Source of the DNA: Prunus persica
Taxonomy: Eukaryota > Streptophyta > Magnoliopsida > Rosales > Rosaceae
Direction of reading: 5' to 3'
Length of the DNA stretch: 64,000 bases
Assembly: GCF_000346465.2 (NCBI RefSeq)
Contig: NC_034015.1
Span: 8,691,717-8,755,716 of the forward strand
Part shown: piece by piece, positions 1 through 11,311 of the stretch
Position numbering within the stretch: the stretch's first letter is position 1
Layout: every line of letters starts with the position of its first letter
Translations under genes and position numbers: made by a program
The notes under the pieces: model-generated
What the model was told of the DNA's origin: nothing
The model's input: only the letters and a program-made list of their open reading frames with translations
Databases searched by the model: none

Positions 1-266
1 GGTTCTTCCCGATCATTACCCAAGCGCTGATGTACATTACATTACAGGCTTAGATTAGAGATTTTGCAGAGTTTTGAGGTTAGAGGGGATTTCGATGGCA
101 GGTTCTTAATTTTCTTACATGGTAGCTCTCTGCGGAACCCGTCTGATTTTGCCTGCGGCTGTAATCCATTATTCTTGGCCCCTCATATTTATTTGTTCAT
201 ACACATTGGATGGGGTTAACAATAGGCATAATAATACTGATAGTGTCATTTCCTATACAGAGATGT
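1..266. other. Unassigned flank left of the transposon nest
   Basis: No convincing reading frame or repeat end is seen here. The sequence is less AT-rich than what follows and could be the 3' untranslated part of a gene lying outside the window, but nothing proves this. Confidence 0.3.
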
Positions 267-969
267 TTTATCTCAGGTTACTTGCGGTTTAGTACCCTGT
301 GGTTACATCTTTAAGACATGTTAATCCTTACTTTCTCAATTTTTACAATAACATACTCCGGTCTTTTAAATTTGTTACAACTTCGCTTTTTTAAATTTTA
401 AATTGATTAAATTTTGAATAAATATTTAAAAACCAACTACAAAATAAGAAAATAAATATATAAAAATAAGGGTTAATCCTGTAGTTACACCCTTAAGAGC
501 AACTCCACTGAGGTGTTGAGCTCAAGGTTGGGGGGAAAAAAAAAACAACGATGAGCCCAAGCCCGAGGTGAAGCCCGTGTGTTGTGACGTCAGCGCACGG
601 GCCAACGGTAAAAAATTTTTGAACCAGCGAGCTGACGTCAACACGACACCAGCTCCAACGGGAAGAAGACACGTGTCATGCCCCCAGCGCTCCAATCAGC
701 TTCTCCTAATCCAATCCAATGGCTGGCCTTTTTTGGGCAATAAAATTATGAAAAAAAATCAAAAAATTTTTAAAAAAATTCTAAAAAATTCTGATTTTTT
801 CTATAAATACCTATAAATACCCTTTACTTTCAACACCAATCCTCATACATTTCATTATACTTCTATTATTATTCACTCTTTACTCAACATTTTCCTCTCT
901 TTCACTTTGTATTTTTATTTCTTATTTTTATAGCTTCTTCTATCGAAATCGGAGGGGCTTGGAGCACCA

Positions 970-2124
970 TGAAAGATGTTTCCTTGTGTGAGGCTTGGCT
1001 CCAAATTTGTCATTGTCCCGTGTTCGGCAATGAGATGAAATTTTTTTATATGTGGAAAAAAATTCATGCCGAATTTTGTGTGAAAAACTCCGGGGTCTAC
1101 TCGTACGGAGATGACATTATCTAGTAGGTGGAAAATTCTTAATAAAGAGTTGGAAAAATGGAGAGATGCCTTGGCAAAAGCGATGGACAACTATAGAAGC
1201 GGGGAAAATCATACTAATGAGGTAAGTATTTTATAATTTTTGTTTTATTAAGTTTAATCTCCTAATATATATATATTGTTAATATGTATTGCATTTTCAA
1301 TATTTTGTTAATATTTCTTGTATTTTAAATATTTTGTTAATATTTCTTGCATTTTCAATATTTTGTTAATATTTCTTGCATTTTCAATATGTTGTTAATA
1401 TTTCTTGCATTTCCAATTGTTTCTTAATTTTTCTTGCACTTCTAATTTATTTGCAAGGTTAATTGCATTTCCATTATTATTTTTTTTGTTACTTGCATAT
1501 CCAATATATTTTAAATATTTATTGCATTTCCATTTTTTTGTTAAATAGATGATTCAAGCACAGATGTGGTTCGGTGCAACCGGGGGTGGCAAAAAAAGTT
1601 TCAACCATCATGACTGTTGGGAGGTGGTGAAATATTACAAACGCTTCATAATTATTCCAACGGGTCCCGCCGTTGTGTTAAACGAGACGCCACTCCGTGA
1701 TTCAATGGCATCGGATTCACCTCTTGATTCCCCTATGAGTCAAGACTCACCCATCGAAAAGGAGCCGAGGCTCATTGGCTGAAAGGCCGAGAAGGCAAAG
1801 AAAGCGGGTAATTCAAGCAATAATAATTCAAAGTTTTTGGAGGAAATTGCAAGGCAAAACGGCATAAGAATTGAAATGGAGCAGAAACGCCAGGATAACG
1901 AGTTGGCCTTTCAAGCCGAGTATGCACGAGAAAGGGAGTATTTGCGAAAAAAGATATGGACAAGACGGATCAGGAAACCATGGCGATGGATACAAGCCAT
2001 ATGTCCCTGAAACAAAACAATTTTGGAAGATAGAACGAAGGGATGTTATGAGAAGAAGACTTCTCCGGGATGATGGGCCTAGCAACACGGATTGGTTAAA
2101 TGATGGAAACCATTACATTAGTTA
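970..2124 (+). pseudogene. Harbinger ORF1 (Myb/SANT-like, NAM-associated) pseudogene
   Basis: Two exon-like blocks are seen. The first (about 970-1221) encodes residues such as KDVSLCEAWLQI and ends at a GTAAGT donor at 1222. The second (1549 to about 2124) begins MIQAQMWFGATGGGKKSFNH and continues with a charged coiled stretch (EEIARQNGIRIEMEQKRQD). In this family ORF1 binds DNA and helps bring the transposase to the nucleus and the element ends. There is a stop in the first block (TAG near 1120), a frame change after it, and an in-frame TGA at 1780-1782 in the second, followed by further frame loss. I therefore call it a pseudogene. The product is recognised by resemblance to plant ORF1/NAM-associated proteins; exact exon limits are uncertain. 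Confidence 0.6.
1277..1440. repeat. AT-rich tandem repeat of about 30 bp in the ORF1 intron
   Basis: The unit TTGTTAATATTTCTTGCATT followed by TTCAATATT recurs about five times with minor changes, inside the intron-like gap of the Harbinger ORF1. Confidence 0.75.
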
Positions 2125-2431
2125 GCATACCTTTTATGCATTTGTATTTTTCATGTTTTCTATTAAAGTTGTTGTAATTCATGTATTTTATTTTAGTAGT
2201 AGTAATTCTTAATGACTTGTATTGGATTTGTTTATTTAATAAACAAAGCATTCAATAAAATACCTTTTTATTCAACATATTCCATACTTCAAACAAAACA
2301 AAATTAAAATAAAAAAAACTACAAACAAGGCACAATAATAATAACAAACCACAACCAAACCATAATAAATAAATAAAACAACACAACCTAACCATAACTA
2401 AATAAAACATAACCAAAACATCTATGCTCCA

Positions 2432-4061
2432 TCATTCATCTTCATTGTCTTTCACCGCCCATAGATGCTCCATCAAGTGAACTTGACGCATTTCATGAAT
2501 ATACGAAGATTGCATCTCTGTATATCGATCTATTATCCGGGTCATGAAACGACCATCTCTCACCAACGGTTCCGGCTCAAACGGTTCTCCACTTGGACCC
2601 ATGGGCCTTTCATAAATCCGTGTCAAGGCCGTGTTCATTGGATACAGTTCGTAGATCTCTAAAGCATCATAATCGTACTCATCCTCCACAATCATATGAT
2701 GGAGGATGATGCAAGTCATCATAATGCTTCTGAGGATCTCCTCATCAAACATACGGGCCGCACCTCGAATAATCAACCACCGAGCTTGAAGGATGCCAAA
2801 ACACCTTTCGACATCTTTCCTATATCCTTCTTGATAGGTAGCAAATAATTTTTGCTTCTGGGATCGGGGATTCAGAATGGATTTGACAAAAGTGGTCCAC
2901 CTCGGGTAGATGCCGTCAGCTACTTAATACCCCGTCTGGTACACTGTATTGTTGACTTGATAGGTGATATTGGGGCCCTGGCCTCTCAATACATCGTTGA
3001 AGACCGGGGATTGACCCAGCACGTTGAGGTCATTTTGGGATCCTGCAATTCCAAAGAAGGCATGCCAAACCCATGTTTCGAAGCCAGCAACGGCTTTAAG
3101 AATGATACTTTTTTGGCCTTTTCTATTTCCGTAATCACCTTGCAAGGTAGTTGGGCAATTCTTCCATTGCTAGTGCATGCAGTCGATGCTACCAATCATT
3201 CTTGGAAATCCTCGAGCTTCGGCTTTTTGTAGAAGCCGTTGGAGGTCCCTGGGAGTAGGTCTACGCAGGTAGTCCTTAGTGTACAGAGTTTCAACTGCTT
3301 GACAAAATCTTACCAAAGCCTCCAATGTAGTGGACTTCCCCATCCGAGCAATCTCATCCACCTGATCAGCAGATGCTCCATACGCCAACATTCGTATCTC
3401 TGGAAGAAGCCCCAAAATCCCAGCAGCATCACACTTTTGAACAAAGTATGCATCATAGTTGCAAATATCATGCATGACTTTATTGAACAAATGGGGTTGC
3501 ATTCTAAATTGCCTTCGAAAATCAACATTATAGTACAGAGAAGTTTGGATAATGTCACATCCCGGGATCAGCTCCGCCGTAGCACGATATTGTCCGCTTT
3601 GGGCCCCCCTCTCTGGCCCTCACGGTTTTGTTTCTGGAAGCTCACGAGCAACTTCCCAGTGGGTCACCCATCTTGGGATTGCTCTAGCCCCCAACTCGCT
3701 TAACTTCGGAGTTCCTACGACTCCGAAGCCAGTGAGCTCCCAAAAGGCCTCGTGCTAGATGGATGCGGGTGTGCACATATAAGGTACATCACCCCCTCTC
3801 CGTTGGTTGATGTGGGATCTTACAGATAAAATAATCTTCTAAAAGATTCTTACCCCGAGAATGCCTATGTCTGTCCACATTCTGGCGGCGGCCGACTTGT
3901 GAACCACGGCGGCGACCTTGGTTCTCTTCATCTTGCAAAGCCACTGCTATGACAACTTGTTCATCGACTTGTCTCTGCAACTCATTGATTTCATCTGTTC
4001 TACGGTTTCTCTCATTTGTTTCTCGCTCTTGCCTCTCCAAGCATCTCCTAAAATCTTCCAT
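2432..4061 (-). pseudogene. PIF/Harbinger DDE transposase (HARBI1/ALP1-like), interrupted
   Basis: Read on the - strand from an ATG at 4061, the N-terminal part (MEDFRRCLERQERETNERNR and a basic stretch) runs to 3825. It is then split by a 272-bp solo LTR and resumes below 3553 with DFRRQFRMQPHLFNKVMHDI. Three acidic positions of the DDE nuclease are visible: IGSIDCMH (first Asp), GSQNDLNVLG (second Asp) and RKDVERCFGILQARW (Glu). The C-terminus, ending about 2432, includes LRSIMMTCIILHHMIVED. A stop lies in the block between the second Asp and the Glu (about 2924), and the frame changes around it. In this family the enzyme cuts and joins DNA at TAA/TTA targets. The gene is dead by insertion as well as by stops. 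Confidence 0.75.
3553..3824 (-). mobile_element. Cassandra-type TRIM solo LTR with 5S rRNA-like promoter
   Basis: On the - strand the unit runs from TGTAAGATCCCACATC to GGGATGTGACA, with the duplication GATAA on both sides (3548-3552 and 3825-3829). Inside, still on the - strand, is a stretch that mirrors the 5S rRNA gene: AACTCCGAAGTTAAGCG, then GATGGGTGACCCACTGGGAAG. It includes the box A region (plus coordinates 3695-3705) and the box C region (3661-3672). A 5S-like RNA polymerase III promoter within a short LTR is the signature of Cassandra elements. No internal domain or second LTR is present, so one LTR remains after recombination. Confidence 0.85.
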
Positions 4062-4220
4062 TGAGAATGAATGGAGTATGAATTTTAAACTCTGAGAAAT
4101 GAAAATATAGAAAGATGTAGTGTGAGAGGTATGAGCTGAGCCTCTGGTTTTATAGAAAATTTTAGCAAGATAGACATGCCACATGGCTTGATTTGATTGG
4201 ATGAAAATCTTATCTAAAAT

Positions 4221-4405
4221 TTGAAATTCATCTGAAATTTGAACCCAAATTTGTATGAAATTTGAATTTTGAAATTCATCCGAAATTTGAACATAAATTT
4301 ATATGAAATTTGAATTTTGAAATTCATCCGAAATTTGAACCCAAAAATTTATCTGAAATTTGAATTTTGAAATTCGTCCGAAATTTGAATTCAAAAATCT
4401 TATCC
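4221..4405. repeat. Subterminal tandem repeat of about 48-50 bp
   Basis: Near the right end of the Harbinger element a unit beginning TTGAAATTCATCCGAAATTT is repeated about four times with drift. Such repeats near the ends may be transposase-binding sites; that role is inference. Confidence 0.7.
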
Positions 4406-5437
4406 GGAAATTTTATCCGACTATGAATAGTCTTGACACGTAGGAACCCGGAAATCTTATTCGAAAATATTATCCAAAAATGAATAGTAATTGCCCTTAG
4501 CCATGACAATAGATGGAAACACAAAATACTATTTGCAAGGGCAACCACTATTTACGTGAATAGTGGCTGCCCTAACTCCCCCCTTGCCATGACTAATGGC
4601 AAATGGGTGGAGTTACTCTAAGACATGTTAGTATCTTGTTGTTTAGTATCCTATCATGTTTAATATTTTGTAGTTACACCCTTAAGACATGTTAGTCCTT
4701 ATCTTTTCAATTTTTACAATAATATACTCTGGCCTTTTAAATTTGTTATAATGTGGTTTCACCGTTAGATTTCCATCAGATTTCTCTCTTAGTTGCCTAC
4801 GTGGCACTATGGGCTCTACATGTGTTTTCTTTTTAAAAAATTTGAATATGAATAAAATATTAAAAAACAGAAAATTAAAAATTAAAAATCTCTCTCTCTC
4901 TTGGCACCTCATTTCCTTTTGTTTCTTGGTTTTGCATTTTTCTCAGTTTCTTTTGAAAATCCATGGACCATGGACAACAATCAGCCAAAAAGTCCTCAGA
5001 CCTACAAGAAAAGAAACTCCTTTTCACTCAAAAGTCCCCATGCACCATTAACAGCCCTGTCAACCCAACAGGACTCAAAACCCAGCTTAGAAGCCATCTT
5101 CATAAACTCAACTCAAGTTATTTACAGAAAAACCAAGAAGAGTAGGATTCATGAGGAAATCTTGGGGGAGGGGGGTGGGTGAAGAATCGGGGCTGGGGTT
5201 TTGGGTTCATGGGGGCTGTGGTCATTGCAGGTTAGGGTGGAGGGTGAGAAGAAATCGTGAGGAAGGAAGGGGGAAGAAATCAGCTCCGGGGGAGGGGGGA
5301 ATAAATCTAGGAAGAGAAGAAATCAGGGCTGGGTTTAGGTTCGTGGGGCTGTGGTCGCGGGTTGGGGTGGAGGGTGGGTTGGAGCTTGTAGGTGGTGGTC
5401 ATGGGGATGAAGAAATCTCAGAGGGCGGCCAGGAGAC

Positions 5438-5537
5438 NNNNNNNNNNNNNNNNNNNNNNNNNNNNNNNNNNNNNNNNNNNNNNNNNNNNNNNNNNNNNNN
5501 NNNNNNNNNNNNNNNNNNNNNNNNNNNNNNNNNNNNN
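5438..5537. other. Assembly gap of 100 N
   Basis: Exactly 100 unknown bases, the conventional size for a gap of unknown length. Anything spanning it cannot be read. Confidence 1.
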
Positions 5538-5901
5538 GAAGTGATAGGTTTTCATCAATTATGGTTTGGTTTCGAATTTCAAAAAAGCCTAACTGAAGCC
5601 TACGGTTCGCTGTACGGGTTGAGTCCAATCATAACAAACTGAAGTCAAATTTCTAGGTTATTTGTCTGGTATCGAAAAATATTGGTAAATATCGAGGATA
5701 TTGGGTCTATATTGCCGATAAGGAGGAAGAAATAGGCTTACCCCATGTATTTGTATCGACACCAAAAAAAAGGGATATATCGGCTGATATTTTCATCCTT
5801 GATGTCAACAAAACCATATTCATCATCATCGTAATACTCAAAATTCAAACCAAAAAAAGGAGATCTGGTATTAGCTTTTCATATACCAGATTTGGTGCTA
5901 T

Positions 5902-5904
<3 letters not shown>

Positions 5905-5954
<50 letters not shown>
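5905..5954. repeat. Compound (TC)n-(AC)n microsatellite
   Basis: A run of TC dinucleotides passes directly into a run of AC dinucleotides. Confidence 0.95.
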
Positions 5955-5955
<1 letters not shown>

Positions 5956-7041
5956 ATAACTCTAACCTTCCCCAACCAACCAACAACTGTTGCCCAAACC
6001 CGATATTTATTCAACCCACCCAGCTTATCTATCTAGATACAACAAGCCTAAAACTCCAAATCCATCGAGGAGTTCATAGCCCAACCACAATAAAAGATCC
6101 AACTACCACCGAAACCCAAGGTCATGTGGCACTCTTCGTCGCCAAGTTCTTTGGCCGTTGCAACGCCGACACAGTACCTTGTCAAGTCTAGATCCGAGAA
6201 AGAGAAAGATAGAGAGATATTATGATAGAGGCGGCGACTAGATTCAACGAAGGAGGGGGGTTGGGCTTTGGGGTGGGGGTGTCTTGATAAGTTTTGGAAA
6301 TTTTTGCAAATGCTTGTGTTTCTTTGGTTGAGTAAAAATGTTTGAAAAGAAAACATTTTTTGTTGGCAAATATTGTTAGATTGTTTGGAGCAAGGTCTAA
6401 AATATCGATGGTTTCGAAAATATCGGTAATTTAAAAATACGAAAATTTCGATGGAAATATCGGGATATTATCAATATCGATAAAAATTGAATAAGAACCA
6501 CAGAAATTGTAAGAAAAACTTGGAAATTTTTCTAGAAACTTTGGAGGATGTTTATTTAGTCAATTATCTATTACTTTATCACAAAAAATTAAAAGGAAAT
6601 GCATTGCATGATGGGTTTAACTGATTTAAGTTGATTATGTAGCAAGCCGACAAATACTGCGAGTGTAGAAAATATGTAGTAATTAATAAAAGAAGATTAA
6701 ACACATCATAATAATTTATTTATAATGATTTTCTACAATATTTTAAAATTTATACATTACATGGTAAGTTACATGAGTGACTTAGTACCATATAGAAAGA
6801 TTCAAATTTGAGTTATTTACACTACCACCTCATGAGGTTTTCGGTTTTATCACAAAACTCCTTGAGGTTTTAGAAATTACAAGAACACCCTCTGAGGTTT
6901 AAATTGTTTTCACGAAACTCTTTTATCCAAAGATTTATGATTTTATACAAAAAAATTCTCCAAATGGCAATGTTGGTCTTCAAGATTAGATTGCATATAC
7001 TTCATTGAGTAAATTTCGACATTTGCATAAGTTTTTTTTTT

Positions 7042-9666
7042 GGGCTAACGTCAAAACACCCCCTTGGGGTTTGGGGTCATTCTCAATTTGGACCCTGGAG
7101 TTTCAATATCATCAATTTACACCCCCAATGTTTTAAGATTCGATCAATTTACAAATTATGTTACTTTGAGTGTTTAGTCTTCTGTTAAATGGATGACGTG
7201 GCAAATAAGGGACCTACTTTTGTGTTGATGTGCCAATAAAAATTATAAAAAAATCCTTAAAATAATAAAACACAAATTTTTTTTAAAACATAACTAAAAC
7301 CCACCCAAAAAAAACTCTCTCTCCCCTAGCCACATTCTTCGACCCACCCTACAGATTCGCCACTAACCTACCCCAACAGTCCTTTCCCGACCTCGACCCA
7401 AGCCCCACAAATACGCCCTTCCCCAACCCACTCTCTCCTTCTCTCCTTCTCTTCCTCAATAGTCAAGAATGAAGATCTAGTTAAACCCCAAAACACAAAA
7501 TGGAAGCAACAAACATACATACCCAAGTAATTCACTCAAAATTTTCCACAAGAAATAAAAAAGGAAACCTTTACAACCATTATAGAACTGATCTAATCAC
7601 ACACCTACAAAACTGATCTAGCCACTAGCGACATATCAAACATGTTCTGCAAATGAAATTTCCATAGCCAATAACTGAGGTTGGTTGAAGCCTTTACTTC
7701 TTCTATCTATACAAATGACTATATAAGTCAACCAATTCCAACCGAGAAAGACAAATAGGATGTGATCTGTTGGTACCATAACTGACAGAGCAACTAGCTA
7801 GGCTAGATTATTCACGTGTCATGCCTTGAGAGGTCGTCACCTTAGCCAAAGAAGCATTACCACAAGCCCTAATTCTAAGCAAAGCAAGAGGAGTCCCATA
7901 TCGGAAAACTACAAGAGATGGAGACTCCCTCTCACCTATAAAAGAAGACTGCTCTCCCCTTATAAAGGGACTCTCTCTTCTGGATACCATCTCTGGGCTG
8001 GGCTTCTCACTTGTTATCTTTATATTTGGGTCTAATCTTCTTGTATAAATGTAAACAAACATTATCATAATGAGAACATCCTTCTCCGTGGACGTAGCCC
8101 ATCATTCAAGTAAACCACATACATCTTGTCTTCTATATGTTTATCGCTTGTTCAAATCCTCACACACTTGGTGAAGGTCCTCACCTTCATCCATCATCAA
8201 TAACACCTCATCACTAAGTTGGACTCAATCTTGGCCGAACTATTTTGAGCATCAATAGTTTGGCGCCGTCTGTGAAAATCGATACAAGAAGCCTTTGTCG
8301 ATTCTCCCTTCTTCAGTGCCTTTCGGCACCCTTACCATCAACATCACTTAATTTTCGTTCGGCAATACCCGTGATGAGGCAACTATGAGTCACCAAAAAG
8401 CATCAAGTTGCCGAAAACCCTACTCTTGTCGAAACCTCCATCAGATAAGTGGCACATTCATTATTTTTACAAATTATTTAATATTGAAGGAACTTATTAT
8501 TCTTGGGATCAAGAAAAGCCACATGCATTATTTCTAAGAGATACAACACATTTTCTTATTTTATATTTTAGTATATTCGTAAGCATGCAATTCAATGATT
8601 GCATATATTATTCAAGTGGCTCAATCGGTGGCTTAGACTTCATTCATTCTCATTTTAATACTATTTTGTCCTATTTGCCATATAGGAAAGTCTGGAGCAA
8701 TTTAAATGGCCAAGCCAAACGGCATCCCATCCTCCAGACAGCACCATATGCTTCAGAAAGTTCATAACTCAGAGAACCATGCTTGCTGTTACTCTTTCAT
8801 GGGGCTACGGTTTGGAACTCTATACCAGCAATTTTTATCAAGCCACCCAATTCCTACCCCAAAATTGCCGACAAATATACGAATAACATCTCATGGGTAG
8901 CAAACCAAGGCCTGCCTAATAGCATCTCATGCATTGGGGACAACCAAAGATTGAAAGTGCCGCACGACACATCCAACCAAACCAAACAGCACCCAGCCAC
9001 CAAATTGATCTACACACCCATGATATCTTTAACAAAGGAAAAAGATAGCATGCTAAAGACACCATACCTACCAAGGCAAACTTGAGGCTTCACGGCACCA
9101 ACTTGCCCAAGCTACCACCATCGACTAGGACCCCATTTTTAATTCTCGAATGGGAATTTACAATTCGATGACAAAATCTATTACCCTTCAGCAACTCTGA
9201 GACATGCCCATCTAGAGCAAACACAAAGAAGAATAGGGGAAGAAAGTGACATGCCTCTCGGCACCTCTCATCGACTGAAAATAGATGTCATCTCTCACCT
9301 CTCGATAAATCTCTCAAGACACCCATGGTGTCATACACGTTGAACGGCAAGTTGATAATAGTTCTCAAAAGGCACCCAAGCCCACCAAACTGATTGCTGA
9401 TGAGTAGGCCAACTATCTATTATGCGGACAGTCCCCATCCAACCTCTAAAAACCATCGGCAACACTCTTGCCGATCGGCAAGTGAACTACGGCACCTCCG
9501 AAAGCACCCAACTGATTCAGTAGGATGACGACGGAGCTTGAAGACATCTTCTTCTAAAAATTTATCAAATCTTAAAACACTTGGGGTGTAAATTGATGAA
9601 ACTGAAACTCCGAAGTCCAAATTGAGAATGACCCTAAACACCAAAGGGGTGTTTTGAAGTTAGCCC
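7042..9666. mobile_element. Third long-inverted-repeat element, nested in the second
   Basis: GGGCTAACGTCAAAACACCC (7042) and the inverted copy ending ACTTCAAAACACCCC-like at 9666 begin a terminal inverted repeat of about 130-140 bases. It includes TCATTCTCAATTTGGAC and TCATCAATTTACACCCC-type segments at both ends. Runs of 10 T (7032-7041) and 9 T (9667-9675) flank the ends and are consistent with a 9-base duplication, though a homopolymer is weak proof. The interior holds an LTR-retrotransposon remnant. Confidence 0.6.
7768..8262 (+). mobile_element. Possible 5' LTR of a retrotransposon with primer-binding site
   Basis: The sequence starts TGTTGGTACC, contains TATA-like motifs (CCTATAAAAGAAG near 7935, CTTATAAAGGG near 7958), and is followed at about 8261 by TTTGGCGCCGTCTGTG. 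TGGCGCCG is the classic primer-binding site complementary to the 3' end of tRNA-Asp used by plant Gypsy elements. Internal sequence follows to roughly 9,540 without an intact frame. I see no right-hand LTR, so the element is truncated or deleted. Confidence 0.5.
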
Positions 9667-9758
9667 TTTTTTTTTCTCAATGTAATCATCAATTTTTGGA
9701 CAAACAATCAACAAAAAGAGGTTTTGTGAAAACAAACTGAAACCTCAGGGGGTGTTCA

Positions 9759-10635
9759 TAGGGCTCGTCAATGGGCCGGGTTGGATTTTTTTAGAAAATT
9801 CAAAACCCAAGTCTGACCCATGGATTGGGCTTGAGAAAGCCCATCAGGCCGGGCCGGGCTAAGCCCAACAAGCTTGGCCGAAACAGGCCTACTTCATTTG
9901 AAAAAAATCATAAACTTAATAATAAGGGCGAAATTTGAGATTAAACTCACTTAATTCCAATATTTTCACATCAAACCAAATTCGTAAAACACTCAATACC
10001 ACAAAAATAATAAAACCAAGTATTATTTTTGAGGTTATTACATAATTAGACCGTAATATGTTTGAAGAAATAATTTTAAAAAAATAATAAGTATAAAAAA
10101 AATATTTTTTTAAAAGGATGGTATGAATAAATATGCAAATATTTGGTGATGTGTTCAAGAAAAGCATGATTATATTTGGTGGTACGATTATGTTTTGTGA
10201 TATGATTATATTTGGTGATATGATATGTTGTTCATCTTATATATATATAATTGTTGTATTAATAATTGACACAAATTAATGTGCTAATCATCCAATTATA
10301 AACTAGGAATGAGTAAAGAAAAGTAAATGAAATGAAACAAATTATATATGTGATTTAAGTGATATAATCCTAAACCTAAACTCTGATTTATACATAATTA
10401 TATATGTATGTGGGTCTAACGAGCCGAGCTTTTGTGGGCGGGCTGGTCAGACTTTCTTGGGCTTAATCGGGCTGGGTCTATGGGCCGGGCTGGGCTTTAG
10501 ACACCCAAGCCCAACCTAGCCCAACGCGGCCCCTGGCCATCTCAAAGCCCATAATGGGCTGGGCCATGCTTTTTTTCGATGGGCTTAGTGGGCCCCCATC
10601 GGCCCATGAGCCCACAGGCCAAATGATGAGGCCTA
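9759..10635. mobile_element. Non-autonomous hAT-like element, GGGCC-rich ends
   Basis: The ends TAGGGCTCGTCAATGGGCC (left) and TAGGCCTCATCATTTGGCC (right, inverted) are imperfect inverted repeats. Both subterminal regions are packed with GGGCC/GGCCC words. The flanking octamers GGTGTTCA (9751-9758) and GGTGTTCG (10636-10643) match at 7 of 8 positions, the duplication size of hAT elements. Removing the element restores the right arm of the surrounding Mutator-like element. The AT-rich middle has no coding frame. Confidence 0.7.
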
Positions 10636-10924
10636 GGTGTTCGTGTAATTTTTGAGACTTGAGGAGGTTGTGTGAAAACACAAGAAACCTCAGGGGGTTT
10701 TAAATAACTCTTCAAAATTTTCATTATCTTCATCATATCGATATAATAGCAATATTTTGGCCAAATATATTGCTGAAGTGTGAAAGAAATTATCGACATC
10801 AATATTTTTTGATATTATCAATATTTATACGGTATGCGTATTGATATGTTCCAAAATATTCTTGAATAGAAAAAACGATAATATCCTCGATATTTCGTTG
10901 ATATTATCGATATTTTAGACTATT

Positions 10925-10929
10925 GTTGA

Positions 10930-10976
<47 letters not shown>
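10925..10976. repeat. (GA)n microsatellite
   Basis: A nearly pure run of GA dinucleotides interrupted once by GACA. Confidence 0.95.
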
Positions 10977-10978
<2 letters not shown>

Positions 10979-11311
10979 TGGCTAGAGCTTTGATGGGGGT
11001 GGGAGGTTGGGATGTAGGCGATGGACAGTGGTTAGTAAGAAGAAATCAACCAGGAGGAAGGCGGGCGCTGGTTTGGATGAGTAGTTCCATGATTTTTTAT
11101 TTATCTTTTTCTTCACTTTTTTATTATATGTTAATCAATATAAATTTTTAAAAACAAATGAAAATATGGGACCCATAGTGCCAAGTAGGCAACAAACGAC
11201 GAGATCTAACAGAAACTCTAACATGGAACCACATTGTAACAAATTTAAAAGACGGGGTATGTTATTATAAATATTGAGAAGGTAAGGATTAACACGTCTT
11301 AAAGGTATAAC

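Larger units (their letters stand above)
497..4618. mobile_element. PIF/Harbinger DNA transposon, both genes broken
   Basis: The ends are GAGCAACTCCAC (497-508) and its near-perfect inverted copy GTGGAGTTACTC (4607-4618), flanked by the three-base duplication TAA (494-496 and 4619-4621), the hallmark of PIF/Harbinger insertion. Inside are the two genes usual for the superfamily in opposite orientations: a Myb/SANT-like ORF1 on the + strand and a DDE transposase on the - strand. The transposase is interrupted by a Cassandra solo LTR (3553-3824) and by stops. The element itself lies in the left arm of a Mutator-like element. Confidence 0.85.
6810..10710. mobile_element. Second Mutator-like element with long inverted ends
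   Basis: The left end GAGTTATTTACACTACCACC (6810) matches, inverted, the right end that finishes TTTTAAATAACTC at 10710. Similarity runs about 120 bases inward (features such as GAACACCCTCTGAGGTTTAAA against AAACCTCAGGGGGTGTTC). The right arm is split by the hAT element at 9759-10635. Flanking nonamers TTCAAATTT (6801-6809) and TTCAAAATT (10711-10719) match at 8 of 9 positions. No transposase is recognisable. Confidence 0.7.

Noticed and set aside
3570..3760. A functional 5S rRNA gene
   Set aside because: Only the promoter part and some neighbouring bases resemble 5S, the similarity is broken, and the unit has LTR ends with a target duplication.
5151..5642. Frame of 163 codons spanning the N gap
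   Set aside because: The gap length is arbitrary and the sequence on both sides is G-rich low complexity, so the frame has no meaning.
8408..8767. A 119-codon frame as a captured host gene in the nested element
   Set aside because: No family is recognised, the start is arbitrary, and it sits in a decayed retrotransposon interior.
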